A DNA stretch of 6,776 nt, taken from NCBI GenBank assembly GCA_003545125.1, contig DQCI01000165.1:1441-8216 (forward strand), written 5' to 3'. The position numbers and the translations under genes are program-made. Under the pieces are notes generated by a model. That model searched no databases and had not been told where the DNA came from. It was given only the letters and a program-made list of their open reading frames with translations. The DNA is from Paracoccaceae bacterium (GTDB taxonomy: Bacteria; Pseudomonadota; Alphaproteobacteria; Rhodobacterales; Rhodobacteraceae). Each line of letters begins with the position of its first letter. The first letter of the stretch is position 1. This document shows, piece by piece, positions 1-5,428 of the stretch.

Positions 1-190
<190 letters not shown>

Positions 191-191
<1 letters not shown>

Positions 192-496
192 CAGAGCACT
201 CCCATCACGTGTTGATTGAAGCCGAACACCCGGCGCGCGCCGGCGATCGGGATGAGCTGCACCTCGCGGCGCTGGCCGGGTTCGAAGCGCACGGCGGTGC
301 CGGCGGCGATATCGAGCCGCATGCCCCGCGCGGCGGCGCGGTCGAAGTCGAGCGCGCTGTTGGACTCGGCGAAATGGTAATGCGAGCCCACCTGCACCGG
401 TCGATCGCCGGTGTTGGCCACCATCAGCGTCACCGCTTCGCGGCCCTCGTTGAGCACCAGCGTGCCCGCGGCGGGGAACAGTTCTCCGGGGATCAT
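191..496 (-). CDS. ureB: Urease beta subunit UreB
   Basis: Small structural subunit of cytoplasmic urease that packs with UreA (gamma) and UreC (alpha). The protein is 101 residues, the normal size for a separately encoded bacterial beta subunit. It opens [11 protein letters not shown] and carries the family signatures [33 protein letters not shown] and the C-terminal [12 protein letters not shown]. The frame is open further upstream to about 574, but those extra 26 residues are unlike urease and overlap the ureA coding end. The ATG at 496 has a strong GAGGAGG ribosome site (about 502-508) 5 nt upstream, so it is chosen. That ribosome site overlaps the ureA stop codon, 10 nt separate the two genes, and ureC follows with a 1-nt overlap. 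The urease maturation or hypothetical genes sometimes found between ureA and ureB in related bacteria are absent here. Confidence 0.97.
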
Positions 497-506
497 CGGT
501 GCCTCC

Positions 507-809
507 TCAGCGGATCGGTTGATGGACAGTGACGAGTTTGGTCCCGTCGGGGAAGGTCGCCTCGACCTGCACATCGTGGATCATCTCCGGCACCCCTTGC
601 ATGCATTGATCGCGACGGACCACATCGGCGCCGGCCTCCATCATGTCGGCCACCGACCGGCCGTCGCGAGCGCCCTCGACCACCGCGTCGGTGATAAGGG
701 CAATCGCCTCGGGGTGGTTGAGCTTGACGCCGCGCGCGAGGCGCTTGCGGGCGACCTCGGCGGCCATCGCCACCAGGAGCTTGTCTTTTTCGCGGGGGGT
801 CAGGTTCAT
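507..809 (-). CDS. ureA: Urease gamma subunit UreA
   Basis: Smallest structural subunit of cytoplasmic urease. The 100-residue protein is exactly the standard length and full of family signatures: [13 protein letters not shown] at the start, [15 protein letters not shown] around residues 25-39, [11 protein letters not shown], the [25 protein letters not shown] block near the C-terminus, and the terminal PIR. The ATG lies 1 nt after the ureD TGA stop. Only a weak GGAT-type ribosome site precedes it, inside the ureD 3' end, so translation probably depends on re-initiation or coupling from ureD. It is separate from ureB, unlike the fused gamma-beta chain of Helicobacter-type ureases. Nothing is odd or missing in the protein. 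Confidence 0.97.
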   Translation of the reverse strand: MNLTPREKDKLLVAMAAEVARKRLARGVKLNHPEAIALITDAVVEGARDGRSVADMMEAGADVVRRDQCMQGVPEMIHDVQVEATFPDGTKLVTVHQPIR

Positions 810-810
810 G

Positions 811-1728
811 TCAGATCATCCAGCATTTGGGAAGGTCGCCGCCGGTGAGGCGGGTGAGGATCGGGATCAGCACCCGGCGCAATTCGAAGCCGTCGGTGGC
901 GAGCAGGCGCAGCGCCAGGACATCGTCACCGATCAGGCTGGCGCCGCCAGTCGGCGGCAGGGCGCTGCGCACCGCGGCCAGCTGCGCTTCGGCGTCGGGC
1001 GCGACATAGACCAGCGAGACCAGGGCGCGGGCGCCCCCGCCGGCATGCGGCCGATCCAGCCGGGCAGCGGTGTCGCCGTTGAGCCGCATCGCGTCGCGGT
1101 AGAGCGGGCGGCCGTCGCGCCGGATCTCAATCCGGTCGTCGAAGCGGCCAAAGCGCACCTCCTCGCCCATCGCGGCGCGGCCGAAGATCACGGGTTCGGC
1201 CACAAGCGCCGTGGCGCCGGGCGCGAGCGTGACAATCAGCCGTCGGCTGAGCGCCGAATGGTCAAACAGGATCGTCTCCTGCGGGATCCAGCCGAGCCGG
1301 CCGCCCGGACCCACGTCGAGACGGGTCTCAACCCGGCCGGTTTCACCCGGCGGTGCGGCATAGGCGCGCTCGGCGGTCTGGCTGGTCAACGTAAGCCCGG
1401 CGCCTGCGTCCACATGCGCGGCGATCTCGAACCGGTCGCCGCCGGTAATCCCGCCGGCCGTATTGACGAGCACCGCCTCCAGCCCGGCGCCGTCTCGTCG
1501 CGGAAACATGCATTTCAAAGAGCCAGACTGGCGAAGCCGCCCGATCCGGTCCGAACCGTTGCCGCCCGCATCTCTTGAGGACGTGACCGAGAGCGTCACG
1601 GCGCCTCGGGCACGCGGCGGGAGCGCACGCTGGTCGGGCGTTGGGATCGGGGCGGATTCGGTGATCGGATCTCTCCGGCGTTCGCGTTCGTTGACGCCTT
1701 TTTCTGCAGGTCGCGCCCGAAGCGCCAC
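811..1728 (-). CDS. ureD: Urease accessory protein UreD (maturation scaffold)
   Basis: UreD (UreH in some bacteria) binds apo-urease and, with UreF and UreG, helps deliver nickel to the active site; it acts in the cytoplasm. With the start given here the protein has 305 residues. It shows the UreD signatures SGSLK (68-72), [12 protein letters not shown] (89-100), QTAERAYA (117-124), [10 protein letters not shown] (147-156) and a C-terminal domain ending near [10 protein letters not shown]. It is the first gene of the leftward operon and ends 1 nt before ureA. The start is uncertain. The only usual start codon upstream of the conserved RARGAVTL block is the GTG at 1728, which has no ribosome site and follows a T-run. 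An ideally spaced GGAGAG (1671-1676) instead precedes an in-frame ATC at 1665 (residue 22), which would give a 284-residue protein with a typical UreD opening. Function is secure, the 5' end is not. Confidence 0.93.
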   Translation of the reverse strand: MALRARPAEKGVNERERRRDPITESAPIPTPDQRALPPRARGAVTLSVTSSRDAGGNGSDRIGRLRQSGSLKCMFPRRDGAGLEAVLVNTAGGITGGDRFEIAAHVDAGAGLTLTSQTAERAYAAPPGETGRVETRLDVGPGGRLGWIPQETILFDHSALSRRLIVTLAPGATALVAEPVIFGRAAMGEEVRFGRFDDRIEIRRDGRPLYRDAMRLNGDTAARLDRPHAGGGARALVSLVYVAPDAEAQLAAVRSALPPTGGASLIGDDVLALRLLATDGFELRRVLIPILTRLTGGDLPKCWMI

Positions 1729-1794
1729 GAAAAAGCCCGTTGGGTAGCCGGCGGGACAAGCAATGCTCGAAAACTAGCGCCCCGCCACGGGCGT

Positions 1795-1811
1795 TGCACA
1801 AGTATTGGGCA
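1795..1811. promoter_or_regulatory. Candidate NtrC-type operator (TGCACA-N5-TGGGCA)
   Basis: The 17-bp element TGCACA, five bases, TGGGCA has the half-site size and spacing of the enteric NtrC consensus TGCACC-N5-GGTGCA and matches 9 of its 12 defined bases. The flanking bases extend the symmetry to TTGC (1794-1797) and GCAA (1809-1812). It lies about 70 bp upstream of the ureD GTG and about 240 bp upstream of the urtA ATG, a sensible place for an activator serving both operons. Urea uptake and urease genes are commonly under nitrogen control, which raises the prior. A single imperfect dyad in GC-rich DNA could arise by chance, and alphaproteobacterial NtrC sites vary, so this is only a candidate. 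Confidence 0.35.
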
Positions 1812-1966
1812 ATCCGCGCCAGGAGCGGGAAATCCGGAACCCCGAGATTGCCAAACGCGCCGCGGTGCAGAATCGCTGAGCCTGCCTGCCCGGGAACCAA
1901 GTCTCGGAGAGAAAGGTGTGTGACGGCCAAACCGAATTGGAGCTCGAAACCGGCCGCCACACGAAT

Positions 1967-1982
1967 GCAACTGTACAGCTGC
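1967..1982. repeat. 16-bp near-perfect palindrome upstream of urtA
   Basis: GCAACTGT followed directly by ACAGCTGC forms a dyad with 7 of 8 base pairs matched and a perfect CTGTACAG core. It lies 70 bp before the urtA start codon, where a dimeric regulator could bind. I cannot assign it to a regulator family. It may be a fortuitous palindrome. Confidence 0.4.
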
Positions 1983-2042
1983 GAGGGAAACCTGACGCAT
2001 GCGCCCCGCCGGGGCAATGACGCAGGTCAATCCCCTCCGAAT

Positions 2043-2046
2043 GGAG
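2043..2046 (+). promoter_or_regulatory. Ribosome binding site that decides the urtA start
   Basis: GGAG lies 6 nt before the ATG at 2053. In-frame ATGs also occur upstream at 1999, 2017 and 2041, but the first would put 18 polar residues in front of the signal peptide, and the one at 2041 has no ribosome site. The start at 2053 gives a textbook secretion signal directly at the N-terminus. Confidence 0.75.
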
Positions 2047-2052
2047 ATCCAG

Positions 2053-3336
2053 ATGACAATCCTCAAATCCGCGCTCACCGGCACCTTCGCCGCCGCCGCG
2101 CTCGCCACTGCCGCCGCCGCGCAAGACTGCCCGGTCAAGGTCGGCGTGCTGCATTCGCTCTCGGGCACGATGGCGATTTCCGAGACCACGCTCAAAGACA
2201 CCATGCTGATGTTGATCGACCAGCAGAATGCCGCCGGCGGCGTGCTCGGCTGCGAGTTGGAAGCGGTCGTGGTCGACCCGGCGTCCGACTGGCCGCTGTT
2301 CGCCGAAAAAGCGCGCGAGTTGCTCACCGTGCACGAGGTCGACGTGATCTTCGGCAACTGGACCTCGGTGAGCCGCAAGTCGGTGCTGCCGGTGATCGAG
2401 GAGCTCAACGGCCTCCTGTTCTACCCGGTGCAGTACGAGGGTGAGGAAAGTTCGAGGAACGTGTTCTACACCGGTGCGGCGCCCAACCAGCAGGCGATCC
2501 CGGCCACGGACTACTTCCTCGACGAGCTTGGAGTGGAGAAATTCGCCCTGCTCGGCACCGACTACGTCTATCCGCGCACGACCAACAACATTCTCGAGAG
2601 CTACCTGAAATCGAAAGGCATCGCCGAAGAGGACATCTTCATCAACTACACGCCGTTCGGTCACAGCGACTGGTCGAAGATAGTCGCCGACGTTGTGGCG
2701 CTCGCCGCCGACGGCAAAAAGGTCGGTGTGATCTCGACCATTAACGGCGACGCCAACATCGGCTTCTACAAGGAACTCGCGGCCGCCGGAATTTCGGCCG
2801 ACGACATCCCCGTCGTCGCCTTCTCGGTGGGCGAAGAGGAACTGTCGGGCCTCGACACTTCCAACCTCGTCGGCCACCTCGCCGCGTGGAACTACTTCAT
2901 GTCCGCCGACACCCCGGAAAACGCCACCTTCATCGAGCAGTGGCACGGATACATCGGCGACGACAAGCGGGTGACCAACGACCCGATGGAAGCCCACTAC
3001 ATCGGCTTCAACATGTGGGTGAATGCCGTCGAGGCCGCCGGCACCACCGATGTCGAGGCGGTGCGCGAGAAGATGTGGGGCCAGGAATTCCCCAACCTCA
3101 CCGGCGGCACCGCGGTGATGGGCGTGAATCACCACCTGTCAAAGCCGGTGCTGATCGGCGAGATCCAGGCCGATGGCCAGTTCGACATCACCAGCCAGAC
3201 CGAGGAAGTTCCGGGCGACGCCTGGACCGACTACCTACCGGAATCGGCTGTGTTGATTTCGGATTGGAAGGATCTCGGTTGCGGCATGTACAACACCGAG
3301 ACCAAGAGCTGCGTGCAGATCAAGTCGAACTACTGA
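2053..3336 (+). CDS. urtA: Urea ABC transporter, periplasmic urea-binding protein UrtA
   Basis: UrtA captures urea (short-chain amides in some relatives) in the periplasm and hands it to the UrtBC permease. The 427-residue protein starts with a Sec signal peptide: a lysine, a hydrophobic Ala/Leu core and an Ala-rich cleavage region around residues 20-24. The mature part is a type I periplasmic binding fold of the branched-chain amino acid (HAAT) family with UrtA-specific blocks: VGVLHSLSGTMAISETTLKD, DPASDWPLFAEKAREL (from residue 75), GNWTSVSRKSVLPV (from 101) followed by LLFYPVQYEGEESSRN, GTDYVYPRT (from 168), VISTINGDAN, and AFSVGEEELSG. Four cysteines are seen, at 26, 67, 410 and 420; pairing of 26-67 and 410-420 in the periplasm is inferred. 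There is no twin-arginine motif, although some UrtA proteins have one. It is first in the transport operon and followed by a strong hairpin. Identification is very secure. Confidence 0.97.
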   Translation: MTILKSALTGTFAAAALATAAAAQDCPVKVGVLHSLSGTMAISETTLKDTMLMLIDQQNAAGGVLGCELEAVVVDPASDWPLFAEKARELLTVHEVDVIFGNWTSVSRKSVLPVIEELNGLLFYPVQYEGEESSRNVFYTGAAPNQQAIPATDYFLDELGVEKFALLGTDYVYPRTTNNILESYLKSKGIAEEDIFINYTPFGHSDWSKIVADVVALAADGKKVGVISTINGDANIGFYKELAAAGISADDIPVVAFSVGEEELSGLDTSNLVGHLAAWNYFMSADTPENATFIEQWHGYIGDDKRVTNDPMEAHYIGFNMWVNAVEAAGTTDVEAVREKMWGQEFPNLTGGTAVMGVNHHLSKPVLIGEIQADGQFDITSQTEEVPGDAWTDYLPESAVLISDWKDLGCGMYNTETKSCVQIKSNY

Positions 3337-3343
3337 CACCATC

Positions 3344-3373
3344 GGCGCGGGCGGGTTTGCTCCCGCCCGCGCC
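3344..3373 (+). terminator. Strong GC stem-loop after urtA (partial terminator or mRNA-stabilising hairpin)
   Basis: GGCGCGGGCGGG (3344-3355) and CCCGCCCGCGCC (3362-3373) are perfect reverse complements, giving a 12-bp stem with a 6-nt TTTGCT loop that begins 7 nt after the urtA stop. No T-run follows on either strand, so it is not a canonical Rho-independent terminator. Hairpins at this place, between a binding-protein gene and its permease genes, are known in other ABC operons to protect the upstream mRNA 3' end or to reduce read-through, which raises binding-protein output. That role is inferred here. Confidence 0.7.
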
Positions 3374-3378
3374 CTCCC

Positions 3379-3418
3379 TGGCCCGCCGCGTGTGTGATCT
3401 GTATGGCGGGTCGGGCCA
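3379..3418 (+). repeat. Second inverted repeat in the urtA-urtB gap
   Basis: TGGCCCG (3379-3385) pairs perfectly with CGGGCCA (3412-3418). The stem can extend two more C-G pairs past a single bulged T at 3411. An alternative register pairs CCCGCC (3382-3387) with GGCGGG (3405-3410). The loop is long (about 17-23 nt). It begins 6 nt after the first hairpin and ends about 15 nt before the urtB ribosome site, so it could affect urtA mRNA decay or access to the urtB start. It may partly reflect GC-rich composition. Confidence 0.5.
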
Positions 3419-3451
3419 TCCGCCTGAATTCCGAGGAGCCGGGCTGGCAAC

Positions 3452-5425
3452 ATGCTGAAAAACTTGCAGATAATCCTGGCGACGCTGATCGCCCTTTCTC
3501 TTTCTGCGCGTGCGCAGGAGGCTGGAGCGCCCCTTGGCCCGATGCAGGTGGTCCTCCAGGCGCAGGCCGAGCTGATCGTGAAAAGCTCGCGCAAGACCAT
3601 CGGCCCGGTGATCGATGCGGTTTCCGCCAGCGGTCTGGCCGAAGCCCAGGGTGTGCTCGAAGCCTGGCAGGCCAAGGAGATTTGGCAGCGCAAAGACGAC
3701 GGGCTGTTCTTTCGCGGCGAAGAGGTCGCCTCGAAGACCTACCGTTTGATCGACTTCGACAGTGGCGAGGCGGTCGGGGAATATGCGTCATCCGACCTCA
3801 AGCAGATCAAGCCCAACTCGGGAATCCGGGCGCTGCTCGGCACAGCACTAGTGACCTTCCAGCTCAATGACCCGGACCGGGCCAAGCGCGCGGACGCGCT
3901 GCTGTCGCTCGAACGCGATTCGAACGCCGATCTCCTGACCCCGCTGCGCGCTGCCATCGACCCCGAGGAAGACCCGGAGCTGAAAGCGCGCAAACAGCGG
4001 CTCGAACGGCTGCTGACCATTTCCTACGACCCCGCCTCCGAAGCCCGTATCGCCGCCATCGAGGAAATGTCGGGCGACCTCGGCCTCGATGTGCGCGGGG
4101 CGCTGAACCCGCTCACCGCCACCACGCTCAAGGTGTTCGAGGGCGAACCGCCCGAGGACGTGAACCTGGCCCGTCGCCTCCAGCCTGGCTCCGAGGACCT
4201 GCCGCGCGAAATGGCCTATGAAATGCTGTCGGACGCCGAGCTGGCGCCGCCGCGGGTCTCGGTCGATGCGGTGCGCGCGGCGTTGATGGAAAACATCGCG
4301 GATGGCAGCGTCGGCGGCGTGCCGGTCGCGGACCTGTCCGACCCGGAGAAGCGCGTCACGGCCTACAACACGCTGGCCGGGGAAGGCCTCGTGCCGCCCT
4401 ATCTCGACGACGACGCGGTGACCGACGCGCTTGCCGTCCACAGCTTCGCCGAGGTCTACGCCGAACCCGATCCGGGGGTGACGGAAGCCGCCGAACGCGC
4501 GCTCACCCGGATCTCGACCAAGGTCGGCATGAACCAGATGGTCGACCTCGGGCTCGACGCCCTTTCGCTCGCCTCGATCTACTTTCTTGCCGCCATTGGG
4601 CTCGCCATCACCTTCGGGGTGATGGGGGTCATCAACATGGCGCATGGCGAGTTCATCATGATGGGCGCCTATACCGGCTATGTGGTCCAGCAATACATCC
4701 CCAATCACACCGCCTCGATCGCGGTCGCGATCCCGCTCGCCTTCGCGGTGACCTTCGCCGCCGGCGTGGCAATGGAGCGGCTGGTGATCCGTTGGCTCTA
4801 CAACCGCCCGCTGGAGACGCTGCTCGCCACCTTCGGCATCTCCATCGCGCTCCAGCAGCTCGCCAAGAACATCTTCGGCACCCAGGCGCGGCCCCTCACG
4901 GCGCCCGCCTGGCTCGACGGCGCCTGGGTGGTGAGCGACGTGATCGCCATTTCCTACATCCGGATCGCGATCTTCGTGCTCGCGCTGATCTTCCTCGGGG
5001 TCTTCCTCTACATCATGAAACGCACCCGGCTGGGGTTGGAGACCCGCGCGGTGACCCAGAACCGCAAGATGGCCGCCGCGATGGGCATCAACCCCGAACG
5101 GGTCAATATGCTCACCTTCGGCCTCGGCTCCGGCATCGCCGGCATCGCCGGTGTGGCGATCGGCCTCTACGCCAAGGTGACCTCCGAACTCGGCGCCGAT
5201 TACATTGTGCAAAGCTTCATGACCGTCGTGGTCGGTGGCGTCGGCAACATCTGGGGCACGCTGCTTGGGGCGGGGATGATCGGCTTCCTGCAGAAGGGCA
5301 TCGAATGGTTCAACCCGTCGAACACGCTCGCGGCGCAGACCTACATGATCGTCTTCATCATCATCTTCATCCAGTTCCGGCCGCGAGGGATCATCGCCCT
5401 CAAAGGCCGCGCCGCGGGGGATTGA
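3452..5425 (+). CDS. urtB: Urea ABC transporter permease UrtB with large periplasmic N-terminal domain
   Basis: One of the two inner-membrane permeases of the urea importer, of the LivH type. The 657-residue protein opens with a signal peptide (hydrophobic residues 7-18, likely cleavage after ARA at 19-21). About 340 residues of predicted periplasmic sequence follow, rich in charged and Ala/Leu helical repeats (HEAT-like around 140-230). The permease proper spans about 365-650, with several hydrophobic segments, the signature VINMAHGEF (NMAHGE at 395-400), the RPLETLLATFG loop, the cytoplasmic loop RAVTQNRKMAAAMGIN (from 532) that should contact the ATPases, GGVGNIWGTLLGA (from about 595) and FRPRGI (642-647). 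The bare permease is about 300 residues; UrtB proteins usually carry an N-terminal extension, and this one is at the long end. The ATG at 3452 is the first start in frame; GAGGAG (3433-3438) lies 13 nt upstream, wider than usual. urtC starts 3 nt after the stop. Confidence 0.95.
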   Translation: MLKNLQIILATLIALSLSARAQEAGAPLGPMQVVLQAQAELIVKSSRKTIGPVIDAVSASGLAEAQGVLEAWQAKEIWQRKDDGLFFRGEEVASKTYRLIDFDSGEAVGEYASSDLKQIKPNSGIRALLGTALVTFQLNDPDRAKRADALLSLERDSNADLLTPLRAAIDPEEDPELKARKQRLERLLTISYDPASEARIAAIEEMSGDLGLDVRGALNPLTATTLKVFEGEPPEDVNLARRLQPGSEDLPREMAYEMLSDAELAPPRVSVDAVRAALMENIADGSVGGVPVADLSDPEKRVTAYNTLAGEGLVPPYLDDDAVTDALAVHSFAEVYAEPDPGVTEAAERALTRISTKVGMNQMVDLGLDALSLASIYFLAAIGLAITFGVMGVINMAHGEFIMMGAYTGYVVQQYIPNHTASIAVAIPLAFAVTFAAGVAMERLVIRWLYNRPLETLLATFGISIALQQLAKNIFGTQARPLTAPAWLDGAWVVSDVIAISYIRIAIFVLALIFLGVFLYIMKRTRLGLETRAVTQNRKMAAAMGINPERVNMLTFGLGSGIAGIAGVAIGLYAKVTSELGADYIVQSFMTVVVGGVGNIWGTLLGAGMIGFLQKGIEWFNPSNTLAAQTYMIVFIIIFIQFRPRGIIALKGRAAGD

Positions 5426-5428
5426 GCC

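Larger units (their letters stand above)
1729..2052. promoter_or_regulatory. Divergent intergenic control region between ureD and urtA
   Basis: These 324 bases separate the leftward urease operon from the rightward urea-transport operon, so both transcripts must begin here or within the first codons of ureD. No recognisable protein family is encoded. What can be seen: an NtrC-like dyad at 1795-1811; a 7-bp inverted repeat GGCAATC (1808-1814) and GATTGCC (1846-1852); a tandem CCTG stretch near 1881-1890; a possible 34-codon leader ORF at 1916-2020; a 16-bp near-palindrome at 1967-1982; two copies of TGACGCA (1993-1999 and 2018-2024); a small GCCCC/GGGGC hairpin at 2003-2015; and the urtA ribosome site at 2043-2046. 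No sigma-70 or sigma-54 promoter matches well enough to call. Shared nitrogen regulation of both operons is an inference from function plus the dyad. Confidence 0.7.

Noticed and set aside
643..1578. A 311-codon plus-strand frame over ureA and ureD
   Set aside because: It is opposite secure urease genes, is Arg/Ala/Gly-rich without motifs, and has no convincing ribosome site.
1677..1703. A terminator-like stem GGCGT/ACGCC followed by TTTTT on the plus strand
   Set aside because: No plus-strand gene lies upstream, the stem has only 5 pairs with a 12-nt loop, and it falls inside or beside the ureD 5' end. It is mentioned only in relation to the ureD start.
1807..1822. A sigma-54-like promoter on the minus strand (TGGC ... 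TTGC) pointing toward ureD
   Set aside because: The GG and GC elements are 8 nt apart instead of the required 10, and the bases overlap the NtrC-like dyad, which explains the TTGC.
1984..1999. A plus-strand GG-N10-GC pair (1985-1998) as a sigma-54 promoter for urtA
   Set aside because: The spacing is right, but the rest of the -24 and -12 elements match poorly (GGGAA and ACGC against GGCAC and TTGC), so chance is more likely.
1729..2017. A protein-like minus-strand stretch upstream of ureD (reads FGNLGVPDFPLLARIAQYL)
   Set aside because: The frame is open into ureD out of register, has no supported start, and belongs to no family I recognise. It could be a decayed remnant, but nothing supports that beyond appearance.
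1999..2052. An upstream ATG that would lengthen UrtA by 18 residues
   Set aside because: The extension is polar, would precede and spoil the signal peptide, and the ATG at 2053 has a well-spaced GGAG.
1774..3135. A 453-codon open frame on the minus strand, antisense to urtA
   Set aside because: It lies almost wholly over the secure urtA gene, has His/Val/Gly/Glu-rich low-complexity composition, and has no recognisable domain.
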